Source of the DNA: Mesorhizobium sp. M2A.F.Ca.ET.046.03.2.1
GTDB lineage: Bacteria > Pseudomonadota > Alphaproteobacteria > Rhizobiales > Rhizobiaceae
Direction of reading: 5' to 3'
Assembly: GCF_003952425.1 (NCBI RefSeq)
Contig: NZ_CP034449.1
Coordinates: 3,658,001 to 3,722,000, forward strand
DNA: 64,000 bases
The notes beneath the pieces were generated by a model. It saw only the letters and a list, made by a program, of their open reading frames with translations. It did no database searches and was not told the DNA's origin. Below are positions 38,670 to 46,732 of the stretch, piece after piece. Positions within the stretch are counted from its first letter, which is position 1; every line of letters begins with the position of its first letter. The position numbers and the translations under genes are program-made.

Positions 38670-39998
38670 TCATTGAGGAATTCGTATGATCGCCTCGAAA
38701 CCATCATTGCGACCGCGGGCGGGCGACGCAAGCTCTAGACTGCCACCGATCCGCTGGATAACCATGTTAGCGATATGTAGACCAAGGCCTGAGCCCGCAG
38801 CAGGAGTAGCACCACGACTAAATCGCTTTGTAAGCCCTTCGAGGTCGGGGAGGGGCACCACCGGTCCGGCGTTTGCAATAGCGATGGTTCCATCAGTTTG
38901 GACGGAAACTGTTGTCGGAACAGTGGGCAGTCCATGTATCAGCGCATTCTCGATCAGGTTACGAAGGAGGATCCCAAACGCATCGACATCCACTTTGCGC
39001 ATCAAAGTGGTGCAGCCGTCGACGTTAAGATGCAGGCGTCCGGCATATTGCGGCTTTTTCCTCAGGTCGTCGATTTCCAGCCGAACCGATCGGACAAGAT
39101 CGATCGCGTGATCCGCCATGCCAACCCCCGATTCGGCTTGAGCGAGCTGAAGCACTTTTTCGACAAGGCGGCCAAGGCTCGACAGCGCTTGCTCGATGCC
39201 GCGCGCACGCATTTTGGCCGACCCATTGGGAAGCTCGGCCACTAATCTCTGCATCTGAGCGATTGAACCTGCGATCGGCGTGCGCAGTTCATGCGCACTG
39301 TTTGCGGCGAACTCGCGTTCGGCCTCGAGAGCCGCCCGCAGACGATCGAGAAGCCGATTGACGGATGCCGCGATTGGAGCCAACTCTGCCGGGAAATCGC
39401 CCAAGTCCATTGGTGACAGATTGCCGCCGTCGCGCGATCCGATCTGCTGTCGCAGTACCTCGATTGGCCGCAGCGAGCGCCGGATCACGATCCACCAAAC
39501 AGCTAAGCTAAAGGGCAGGAGCACGAGTGTCGGAAGGAAGACAAAAAGTGCGCCCTTCGCGATTGTGGTACGGCGGCCATCAAGCGGTTCGGCCAACTGA
39601 TGATACACGCCGTCTTGGATCTCCTCTGTGTAGACGCGGTAATCAGCGTTTCCCCAAAAGCCGTTACTCAGGGGAGCATCAGGGAAGGGCTGCTGACCCT
39701 CTTCCGGTTCGGAAATAAGCACTACCCCGTACTTATTAATAACCTGCTCACGATAGGTCCAGTACTTTTTATAAGTTGGCAAGTGGTTATTGTATTGATC
39801 AACGTGTTTTCCATTCAAGACCTTGATCAGCTCTGGTTCTCTGTACTCTGCGCTCGCCTGGAGCAAGTCATCCGAACTTTCGTTTACATTATTGCAAAAA
39901 ATGAACGCAGCAATGGTTGGGGCGGCGATCCAAACCAGGAGCGTTGCCCCGCCTAACCACGATATCAGCTTTCTCGTCATGCTGTTCGAGTTCGTCAT
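38670..39998 (-). CDS. Two-component sensor histidine kinase (QseC/PmrB-like)
   Basis: A 442-residue membrane kinase. Helix 1 (about 14-34) and helix 2 (about 150-173) flank a periplasmic sensor of about 115 residues with no known fold seen. HAMP-like linker (173-225), phosphoacceptor His236 in NSAHELRTPIAG, N-box NLIENALIHG (about 338-347), and a G-box with GSGLGLHIANMVIQ. The ATG overlaps the response regulator stop by 4 bp, so both are one operon. The periplasmic domain is rich in Tyr and Glu. Signal unknown. The linked motif sites suggest that its targets include exported proteins. Confidence 0.93.
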   Translation of the reverse strand: MTNSNSMTRKLISWLGGATLLVWIAAPTIAAFIFCNNVNESSDDLLQASAEYREPELIKVLNGKHVDQYNNHLPTYKKYWTYREQVINKYGVVLISEPEEGQQPFPDAPLSNGFWGNADYRVYTEEIQDGVYHQLAEPLDGRRTTIAKGALFVFLPTLVLLPFSLAVWWIVIRRSLRPIEVLRQQIGSRDGGNLSPMDLGDFPAELAPIAASVNRLLDRLRAALEAEREFAANSAHELRTPIAGSIAQMQRLVAELPNGSAKMRARGIEQALSSLGRLVEKVLQLAQAESGVGMADHAIDLVRSVRLEIDDLRKKPQYAGRLHLNVDGCTTLMRKVDVDAFGILLRNLIENALIHGLPTVPTTVSVQTDGTIAIANAGPVVPLPDLEGLTKRFSRGATPAAGSGLGLHIANMVIQRIGGSLELASPARGRNDGFEAIIRIPQ

Positions 39999-40654
39999 GT
40001 GACCACGAGCCTGTATCCGGAGCCACGCACGGTTGCTATTCTATCCCCGCCGATCTTCTTGCGGAGCCGGCTGACATAAACCTCCACTGTGTTGCTCTCG
40101 AACTCCGAATTGAATGAATAAAGCGCGTGCTCGATCCTCCCCTTTGAAACGACCGAACCGGGCCGGCGTAGAAGGCAGTCGAGCACCGCCCATTCGCGTC
40201 CAGACAGGTGGACCTCCTGCCCGTCGCGGAAGAGGCGTCGCTCGGCTGCCTGTATGGAAAGCGTCCCAACCGAAAATTGCGGCTCCGGAAAATGCCCTTG
40301 GCGACGTGCCACTGCACGGATGCGTGCCGAGAGTTCCCCCAGATCGAACGGCTTGACCAAATAGTCGTCGGCGCCAGCGTTGAGCCCCTCGATGCGGTGC
40401 GAAATCCGATCGCGGGCTGTCAGAATGATGACCGGCGTTGTATCAAGCCCCTTGATCAGCTCCCGCAGATAGTCGATGCCATTGCCGTCCGGCAGGTGAA
40501 CGTCGAGCAAAATAACGTCGTAGCCGGCCACAGCTGCATGACCGCGCGCTCCGGACAGGCCCTCGGCCCAGTCGACCGCGTGGCCACCAGCCACCAAATG
40601 ATCGTGCACAGCACTTCTAAGGTCGTCGTCGTCTTCAATGAGCAGTATTCGCAT
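39995..40654 (-). CDS. OmpR/QseB-family response regulator
   Basis: A 219-residue regulator: receiver domain (1-115) with acidic pocket EDDD, phosphoacceptor Asp51 in ILLDVHLPDG, Thr in ILTARD and Lys in LVKPFD; winged-helix DNA-binding domain (125-219; VEVYVSRLRKKIG, VRGSGYRL). It is the first gene of the operon with the kinase. The divergent spacer to 40814 holds the 19-bp motif at 40747, so it may control itself and the divergent gene. A diverged, truncated copy lies at 41951-42409. Confidence 0.94.
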   Translation of the reverse strand: MRILLIEDDDDLRSAVHDHLVAGGHAVDWAEGLSGARGHAAVAGYDVILLDVHLPDGNGIDYLRELIKGLDTTPVIILTARDRISHRIEGLNAGADDYLVKPFDLGELSARIRAVARRQGHFPEPQFSVGTLSIQAAERRLFRDGQEVHLSGREWAVLDCLLRRPGSVVSKGRIEHALYSFNSEFESNTVEVYVSRLRKKIGGDRIATVRGSGYRLVVT

Positions 40655-40746
40655 CAGGCTGCCGAGCTCCGGTATGAGGGCAAGGCTCCTGCCTTATTGA
40701 TCGAAGCTGACAGTAGGCTGAACCGGCGCCAGCGAATATCTGGGGG

Positions 40747-40765
40747 CTTTCAGGCTGCTGTCAGC
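40747..40765. promoter_or_regulatory. 19-bp shared direct-repeat motif, copy 3
   Basis: CTTTCAGGCTGCTGTCAGC between the response regulator (start 40654) and the divergent exported protein (start 40814). Half-sites TTTCAG and TGTCAG are 11 bp apart, the spacing used by OmpR-family dimers. Confidence 0.62.
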
Positions 40766-40813
40766 TACAATTGCAAGAAAGGGGTCGTTAACAAAGCCAA
40801 ACGAAGAGGCCTT

Positions 40814-41311
40814 ATGAAACCCCTCCTGATCTCGGCACTTTTGCTCAATGTGACCACCGGCGGCTGTACACTGGTTGGCGGGCAATTCGACGTGGCGGTC
40901 AACGAATGGCAGCCGCGCCACGCGTCAATGTCCAGGCTTGAAACTGACAGGTGTCTTAAATACGAGGGCACCGTAGCGGGTGCCTCCAGTTATCGAACAG
41001 TGCCTAGCAGGTCAGAAGTGCACTTTGACCATAGGGGTCGTCCGTATTTTCGGCGCTCGCGAACAGAGTCGACGGTCAATCGATGCGCCACTGCCAGAGT
41101 CTGGAACGGTCAAGTGTTTGTTATCCCCCGTCCGGGCCATATTCTCTGCCGAGGACCAAGAAGGCCCTATTTTCGGTGCCCACGAACAGAGCCAACGGTC
41201 AATCGATGCGCCACTGCCAGGGTCTGGAACGGTCAAGTGTTTGTGATCCCCTGTCCCGGCCGTGTTCTCTGCCGAACTCGCCCTTGTAGTCGGCACACCA
41301 AAGATCGTTAG
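40814..41311 (+). CDS. Small exported protein with two tandem Cys-containing repeats
   Basis: A 165-residue protein beginning MKPLLISALLLNVTTGGCTL, a signal peptide with a possible but weak lipobox ending in Cys18. The C-terminal half has two about 41-residue repeats (TVNRCATARVWNGQVFVIP, then LCR), encoded by a 123-bp tandem DNA repeat. Each repeat has two or three cysteines. The first about 18 residues and the promoter are shared with 42569-42997, but the bodies differ. The 3' end abuts an IS481 remnant, so its natural C-terminus may be lost. The function is unknown; its control by the adjacent two-component system is likely. Confidence 0.55.
   Translation: MKPLLISALLLNVTTGGCTLVGGQFDVAVNEWQPRHASMSRLETDRCLKYEGTVAGASSYRTVPSRSEVHFDHRGRPYFRRSRTESTVNRCATARVWNGQVFVIPRPGHILCRGPRRPYFRCPRTEPTVNRCATARVWNGQVFVIPCPGRVLCRTRPCSRHTKDR
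41036..41281 (+). repeat. Two-unit 123-bp tandem repeat
   Basis: Units 41036-41158 and 41159-41281 share long identical blocks (CGGTCAATCGATGCGCCACT; GGAACGGTCAAGTGTTTGT). Unit length is a multiple of three, so the frame is kept. Confidence 0.75.
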
Positions 41312-41785
41312 GGCGACAGCCGTTTGAAAGTGGTGTCCCCGTCGCCCTGTTGCGCCTGCGCTTGCGGCGCTCGACCATGCCGGCGGTCGAGCACGGCATG
41401 CACGGTCGAGATCGCGGGCCGGTGCACATCCGGATACAGCCGGGCCAGCCGCTCGCGTATCTTCGGCGCACCCCATGTCGGCTTGTCTTGCTTGAGGCGC
41501 ACAATCAGCTTCTCGATTTGAAACGGAAGCTGATTGGCGTGGCGATAGGGCCGCCGCGATCGGTCCGTCAGCCCCTCCAGGCCGCTGTCGTTGTAGCGCG
41601 TGAGGATCTTGTAGCCGGTCTTGCGCGAGATATCGAACTCCCGGCAAAGCACCGCCATCTTCTCGCCGTCCAGCAGCCGGGCGACGAACTTCAGCCGCTC
41701 TTCCATGACGTTACACTCCTTCCAAGGCACCTTGCTCTCCTTGCAAAGGGCCGAAAGTGTAACCCATCTATCCGGAATGAACTGT
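41280..41785 (-). pseudogene. IS481-family transposase, truncated
   Basis: Minus-strand MPWKECNVMEERLKFVARLL, FDISRKTGYKILTRYNDSG, LEGLTDRSRRPYRHANQLPF and WGAPKIRERLARLYPDVH are the IS481 N-terminus. After a frameshift LWCADYKGEFG begins the DDE domain and then stops at the tandem repeat. The left end near 41757-41785 (TGTAACCCATCTATCCGG) looks like the IS end. Confidence 0.88.
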
Positions 41786-41950
41786 CACCCATCTTTCGGG
41801 AAGGGCAGTCATGGCCAAGGCAACTGGAAGCCGAATTTTCTTTTAGAGTATGAATCAGCGCCGTCTGCCGAAAAGCGCGTCCACGATCTTCCCTTTTGAA
41901 ACGACCGTGCAGGGCTGGGGCAGACGGTAGTCGAGCACCGCCCATCCGCG

Positions 41951-42409
41951 TCAAGTCAGGTAGACCTCCTGCCCGTCGCGGAAGAGGCGTCGCTCGGCTG
42001 CCTGTATGGAAAGCGTCCCAACCGAAAATTGCGGCTCCGGAAAATGCCCATGGCGACGTGCCACTGCATGGATACGCGCTGAGAGTTCCCCCAGATCGAA
42101 CGGCTTGACCAAATAGTCGTCGGCTCCAGCGTTGAAGCCCTCGATGCGATGCGAAATCCGATCGCAGGCTGTCAGAATGATGACCGGTGCCGATTCAAGT
42201 TCCTTGATCAGCTCCCGCAGATAGTCGATCCCATTGCCGTCCGGCAGGTGAACGTCGAGCAAAATAAGGTCGTAGCCGACCACAGCTGCATAATCGCGCG
42301 CTTCGGACAGGTTCTTGGCCCAGTCGACCGCGTGGCCACCAGCCACCAAATGATCGTGCATAGCACTTCCAAGGTCCTTATCGTCTTCAGTGAGCAGTAT
42401 TCGCATCAT
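41951..42409 (-). pseudogene. Truncated response regulator, receiver domain only
   Basis: Highly similar to the first about 150 residues of the regulator at 39995-40654 (LLLDVHLPDG pocket kept as ILLDVHLPDG; LVKPFD kept). A stop replaces the sequence after QEVYLT, and homology ends about 60 bp later at the IS481 remnant, so the DNA-binding domain is lost. A free receiver protein could still compete for phosphoryl groups from the kinase. Confidence 0.85.
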
Positions 42410-42620
42410 GCTGCCGAGCTCCGGTATGAGGGCAAGGCTCCCATCTTATTGGTCGAAGCTGACAATAGGCTGAACCGGCGGCAGCGAATTATTTGGGGAG
42501 CTTTCAGGCTGCTGTCAGCTACAACTTGCAAGAAAGGGGTCGTTAACAAAGCCAAACGAAGAGCCCCTATGAAACCCGTCCTGACCTCGGCACTTTTGCT
42601 CAATGTGACCCCCGGCGGCT
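42360..42620. repeat. Duplicate of the regulator/exported-protein promoter region (40604-40880)
   Basis: Covers the start of the truncated regulator, the divergent spacer with the 19-bp motif, the leader and the first about 16 codons of the exported protein. Confidence 0.88.
42501..42519. promoter_or_regulatory. 19-bp shared direct-repeat motif, copy 4
   Basis: CTTTCAGGCTGCTGTCAGC, identical to copy 3, 50 bp before the ATG at 42569. Confidence 0.6.
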
Positions 42621-42997
42621 GCATCAGCAAATTGATTTGGGAAACAGGCGCGCCGGTTCTAATGACCGACGCAGGCCGAGGTCTGGAACAGCTGGACCAG
42701 CGAACGGCGTCTTCGGTTTTTCAGGCAACAGCCACATGGAAGAATATGATTGGCTCGACCATGCGCCGAGCTTTGTCGAACGGATTGGTCGCGGGCGCAC
42801 TACCACAGATTATGGCAGGTTTACGCCCTGGCCTTGACACCCGGGGTGATCGTCACCGGCGGAGCCGCGGCGTACTGATCGGATATCTAACGTCGCTGAG
42901 TCTCTCGTCGGTGCAGTGGATCTCTCGGCTTAGCCATCATGCAAAAAACGACGGTTCCGCGACACCACTTTTCAGGTCCGTGACACAGGCTTTGTGA
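42569..42997 (+). CDS. Small exported protein sharing leader with 40814-41311
   Basis: A 142-residue frame starting MKPVLTSALLLNVTPGGCIS, nearly the same signal sequence as the gene at 40814. After residue 18 there is no similarity. The part up to about residue 85 (LEQLDQRTASSVFQATATWK, MRRALSNGLVAGALPQIM) looks protein-like; the end is basic and may be out of frame. It may be a new fusion of a promoter-signal cassette to another coding body, or a decaying gene. Function unknown. Confidence 0.4.
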   Translation: MKPVLTSALLLNVTPGGCISKLIWETGAPVLMTDAGRGLEQLDQRTASSVFQATATWKNMIGSTMRRALSNGLVAGALPQIMAGLRPGLDTRGDRHRRSRGVLIGYLTSLSLSSVQWISRLSHHAKNDGSATPLFRSVTQAL

Positions 42998-43163
42998 GCC
43001 GATCTGTTGTTCTTACCCCAGGCTAATGGCTGAACAGCTCTGTCGCCGGCTCGATGCGCCAGATGGCGCGATGTTTTGAACCCTTTCACGAGGCGACGGC
43101 AGCAGCCGACCGGCTCTCCTATCGCGGCTCCCGCGATCCACACACCCAGCAAGGGAATCTACC

Positions 43164-44285
43164 ATGGTAATGAAGGCACCGGTTGCCGACGCTAGGAATG
43201 GGTCGGTAGTAGATCGGCTGGTCGGCATCGACCTCGCTCGGGGCCTGGCTGTCTTCGGGATGTATGCCGCCCATCTCGGTCCCGACCCCGGCGAAGGAGG
43301 ACTAGTCGGGTTTCTGATGGAACTAACCCATGGGCGGCCGTCGGCCCTGTTTGCCGTATTGGCCGGTTTTTCAATCCTCCTGATTACAGGTCGCAAGGCG
43401 CCGAAGTCGGGGATAGCCGGTAGACAGGCCATCGCCAGAGTCGCAATTCGTGCCCTTGTTTTGCTCGCGCTTGGCTCAATCCTGGGCTGCCTCGGTACCC
43501 AGGTCGAAGTCATCCTAGAATACTACGGAATTTGCTTCTTGTTGGTATTGCCGCTCCATCGGCTCAGCGCATATCAGCTGGGCTTGATCGCTGCCGCTAC
43601 GGCATTAGTTCTCCCGCAAGTCCGTTCCTCCCTTCTGTCGGTTGCCCCCAACCTCCTCGACCCGGTCTTCAACCTCATGGTCAACGGCTACTATCCCGCG
43701 GTGACCTGGGTTCCTTTCCTCATCGCTGGCATGGCCATCGCGCGCCTTAATCTTAATACGCTAGCAGCGCATTGGCGCCTTGGTCTGGCGGGGGTCGCGC
43801 TGGCCGTGTTGGGCCATGGGGGATCCTTGCTCGCGCTGAGTTCCCGCGCTTTGACTGAAACCTCCTTGTGGTGGTCTGACGTTGACGGCGCTTTTGAGCC
43901 TTCCAAGTCGTCATTTATAGTCAAGTCGTCATGGATAGCCGCACCTCATAGCGAAACGACGCTTTCGATCGTGGGCAGCACCGGTTGCGCAATGATCATC
44001 TTGGCGGCTTGCATGCTCGCTGTGGATGCGCTCCCGCGTCTGCGAAAGCTGGTCTGGCCAATAATCGCAGTCGGCTCGATGTCTTTGACGGCCTATGTGC
44101 TGCACATTGCGGGAATAGCCTATCTTATGAAGATAAACATTTTCAAAGACGAGAGCCTGTCCACGCTCTTTGGCTTCGTTGTGGTTATCAGCACTTTTGC
44201 GGTGCTTTGGCTGCGCGTCTTCCAGCGAGGACCGATGGAAGTGCTGATGGGTAGGGTCGCAGATCTCGCGCGTCACATCCGCTGA
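43164..44285 (+). CDS. DUF418 / heparan-alpha-glucosaminide N-acetyltransferase-like membrane protein
   Basis: A 373-residue protein with about ten membrane helices. The opening VVDRLVGIDLARGLAVFGMY and the following HGRPSALFAVLAGFSILLIT are typical of the DUF418/DUF1624 acyltransferase-like group (YeiB-type). LTAYVLHIAGIAYLM near the C-terminus also fits. Members are thought to move acyl groups across the membrane, or to alter surface sugars, but substrates are mostly unknown. The ATG is at 43164. A stem-loop near 44350-44388 may end the transcript. It stands alone between the duplicated regulator region and IS110. Confidence 0.85.
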   Translation: MVMKAPVADARNGSVVDRLVGIDLARGLAVFGMYAAHLGPDPGEGGLVGFLMELTHGRPSALFAVLAGFSILLITGRKAPKSGIAGRQAIARVAIRALVLLALGSILGCLGTQVEVILEYYGICFLLVLPLHRLSAYQLGLIAAATALVLPQVRSSLLSVAPNLLDPVFNLMVNGYYPAVTWVPFLIAGMAIARLNLNTLAAHWRLGLAGVALAVLGHGGSLLALSSRALTETSLWWSDVDGAFEPSKSSFIVKSSWIAAPHSETTLSIVGSTGCAMIILAACMLAVDALPRLRKLVWPIIAVGSMSLTAYVLHIAGIAYLMKINIFKDESLSTLFGFVVVISTFAVLWLRVFQRGPMEVLMGRVADLARHIR

Positions 44286-44351
44286 GCACCGCCGCGCCCC
44301 GGCCTCCCGATCACATTACGGACAAGGTGGGGCTTTGTCCAAAGCTTGTTC

Positions 44352-44386
44352 GCGGCAGGGGAGGGTACTTCCTCCCACCCTGCCGC
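44352..44386 (+). terminator. Stem-loop after the DUF418 gene
   Basis: GGCAGGGGAGGG and CCTCCCACCCTGCC can pair with small bulges. There is no strong T-run, so termination may be Rho-assisted. Confidence 0.4.
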
Positions 44387-44439
44387 CTTGTTGATGGAAG
44401 CTAAAACGGTCGCGCAGGCGCTAGAGTTGCATCGGCATA

Positions 44440-45060
44440 ATCAGCTTAAACTCGCGAAGTTAAACCCGCGGTTGGTCTATCTCGGCCCGCCTCACCTGAA
44501 AGGCTAAGGTATCCGTTTCGGTCAAGGGTTTTAGGGGCCATTTTCGCTGCGCCTTGAGGAGAGCGTTTGCTAGGATGAGGAGCTTTCGCAACAAGATGAT
44601 GACCTTTGCGGGTTTGCCTGCCGCCTTTAGCGCCTGGTATTTTGCCTTGAGGTCGGGGTTGAAGCGCAGGGCGAAGGGCCGGGCATGTAGAGGGCCTGGC
44701 GAACATTGGCCCGGCCGCCCAGGCGCGGCCGCTCCATTTTGCCGAGGCCGGCGAGGCTTGCGGCCTTTGGTTCCGAGTTCCGGCATGTCGATGGTGAGTG
44801 TGCAGGCGGTGGCATCCGATGCGCCATATGCTGGTCAGGATTTCGCGGCGCTGGACAGCGTCGGGATCGGCTTTCATGAGGGTAAGCATCGTCTGATCGA
44901 TATCGCTGAGTTCACGTGGATCTGCTTCCAGCCACTCGTTGTTGTGGCGCCTGAGCAAGGCAAGCGGTCAAGGTCTGGCTCTGGTGCTGGCTGCGGTGCG
45001 ATCCCCGCACGGGCCAGGTGCCGATCGTGTCGACGATCCACCTCGCCGCGACCAGAGAGC
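44440..45060 (-). pseudogene. IS110-family transposase C-terminal remnant
   Basis: Pieces in three minus-strand frames: ELSDIDQTMLTLMKADPDAV, then KPRRPRQNGAAAPGRPGQ-type sequence, FNPDLKAKYQALKAAGKPAK, LLRKLLILANALLKAQRKWP. This is the transposase_20 region of IS110. The N-terminal DEDD domain is absent. Confidence 0.85.
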
Positions 45061-45113
45061 TGCTACTCTCTTCCGCTGTTCATTCTGGCCTCTTCGCAAT
45101 GAATGTCATAAAA

Positions 45114-45350
45114 TCACCTGTCGCAATTAATGGTTTTTGATTTGGCTCCAGCAGCTGGCAGATATCGCCGAGAGTTCCGCAGAGAGCGTCGAAAGTTTTG
45201 GCCGCCTTCTTCCGCAGCCGCGCCTTGAGTTTTGAGCAGACCTGTCTTGATCGGGTTGAGATCGGGCGAGCATGGCGGCAGGATCAGGAGCCAGTGCCCT
45301 TTGGCCAACCAGTGGGCGGCGCGTACCTTGCCGACAATCTGGGGTTCCGA
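45114..45350 (-). pseudogene. IS630-type transposase C-terminal remnant
   Basis: LAKGHWLLILPPCSPDLNPI is the last catalytic block of IS630 transposases (LPPYSPDLNPIE pattern). The catalytic Glu reads as Lys (NPIKTG). Only the terminal third is present. Confidence 0.78.
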
Positions 45351-45820
45351 ACCCGACAGTTGGTTTTCAACCCGACAGTGGCCCGCCTCAGAGCAGGCTA
45401 CCGCCCTTCGGAGCAGGCAGAAGCTAATCGAGGTTCGCGGGTTCCGGTTTGAATGTGCAGGTCGCTGCGCGCCTGATCTTTCGGTCTGGCGGCACATGAC
45501 AAAAACCCTCATTTTGGCCGACGATACCCGGTCAGGAGCGGGTATCGCAGTCGAGAAGCGACCCGAGCACGTCCACAAGATGTGCCGAGTTTGCAAGGTG
45601 TGTCATTGTTTCTGTCAACGTTCGAGCGACAGCGCACGACGAAACGTCTGGCATACGCCTCGTCTGGCACGCGCCTCGCATATGTTGCAGTTGCTGCTGG
45701 AGATCAGGCGATCGAGTGGGCCTTGCAATTTTCCGATTTTGATGCGCCTAAAGTCTCGTGTACAAATCAGGCTGGCGTGAATGGCCTGCCTAAGTTGCGA
45801 CTTATTACAAAGGAATGGAT

Positions 45821-46033
45821 ATGGCGACTGGAACGGTGAAGTGGTTCAACAGCACGAAGGGTTTTGGTTTTATTCAGCCTGACAACGGCGGTCAGGATGT
45901 CTTTGTCCACATTTCCGCTGTTGAACGAGCGGGCCTGTCGACCCTTAATGAGGGCCAGAAGATCAACTACGAGGTGGAACAGGATCGCCGCACGGGAAAG
46001 TCCTCTGCAGGCAGCCTCAGCAAGGCTGGCTAA
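45821..46033 (+). CDS. cspA: Cold-shock domain protein (CspA family)
   Basis: A 70-residue single cold-shock domain from the ATG at 45821 ([20 protein letters not shown]), with both RNA-binding motifs GFGFIQ and VFVHISAVE. It acts as a single-stranded nucleic acid chaperone in the cytoplasm. AAGGA precedes the start by 7 bp; an ATG two codons earlier is possible. The C-terminus SAGSLSKAG differs from the common SAENLRAA-type ending. It stands alone with IS debris upstream. Confidence 0.95.
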   Translation: MATGTVKWFNSTKGFGFIQPDNGGQDVFVHISAVERAGLSTLNEGQKINYEVEQDRRTGKSSAGSLSKAG

Positions 46034-46261
46034 CGGTCCGGGAAAGCCTTGGCAAGGTTCGTCATCGCCGGAACGCATTGACGGCTCGAAACCCGGGCCG
46101 GAGCATGCAAGTTAATGCCGCGGCAGGGATTGCTGGAGCCATCATGAATTACTCTGGAAATGAGGCTCTTGGACGGGAAAGGCGGGGCTCATCCCCGCCC
46201 TTTGATTCCGCGCAGATTGGGCCAACGGCTGCTGCGCGTCCGAACGACTGTTGATACGGAT

Positions 46262-46732
46262 TTAGGCTGCGACCTTCTTGCGGGTCCGTTTCGCCGGCGC
46301 CGTGGCTGGGGCTTCCGGCTCTTTCGGTTTGCGGCCGAGTCCCATGGTCTTGGCCAAGGCGGAGCGCGCAGCGGCGTAATTCGGCGCCACCATGGGATAA
46401 TCCGACGGCAGACCCCATTTGGCGCGATATTCGTCTGGGGTCAGACCATAGTGCGTCGCCAGATGGCGCTTTAGCGATTTGAATTTCTTGCCGTCTTCAA
46501 GGCTAATGATGTAGTCCGGTTCGATCGACTTTTTGATCGGGACAGCAGGTTTTTTTACAGGCACAGGCTCTTCTGCCGGTATGAGTCCAGCCGTGCCGTT
46601 TAGAGCCCCGTGCACTTGGGCGATCAGGGCAGGAAGCTCCCCCGCCGGGACGGGGTTGTTGGAGACGTAGGCTGATACAACATCGGCAGTGAGCTCGATG
46701 AGGATGTCGGTCTTGTGGGGTTCTTCTGTCAT
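46262..46732 (-). CDS. MucR/Ros-family regulator lacking the zinc-binding cysteines
   Basis: A 156-residue Ros/MucR protein with an N-terminal oligomerisation region (TADVVSAYVSNNPVPAGELP) and the prokaryotic zinc-finger-like DNA-binding domain (KKFKSLKRHLATHYGLTPDE; YRAKWGLPSDYPMVAPNYA). In Ros the knuckle is C-L-E-C; here it is S-L-E-D (Ser77, Asp80), with His90 and His94 kept. M. loti Ros homologues that fold without zinc are known. MucR proteins are H-NS-like regulators of exopolysaccharide and symbiosis genes. The C-terminus is an Ala/Pro/Lys tail. A nod box lies 470 bp upstream in the same orientation. Confidence 0.92.
   Translation of the reverse strand: MTEEPHKTDILIELTADVVSAYVSNNPVPAGELPALIAQVHGALNGTAGLIPAEEPVPVKKPAVPIKKSIEPDYIISLEDGKKFKSLKRHLATHYGLTPDEYRAKWGLPSDYPMVAPNYAAARSALAKTMGLGRKPKEPEAPATAPAKRTRKKVAA

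Noticed and set aside
45665..45679. TGGCACG-N4-TCGC as a sigma-54 promoter of cspA
   Set aside because: The -12 element deviates and no NifA or other enhancer site was found. It lies in a short tandem repeat (CGTCTGGCAYACGCCTCG-like).
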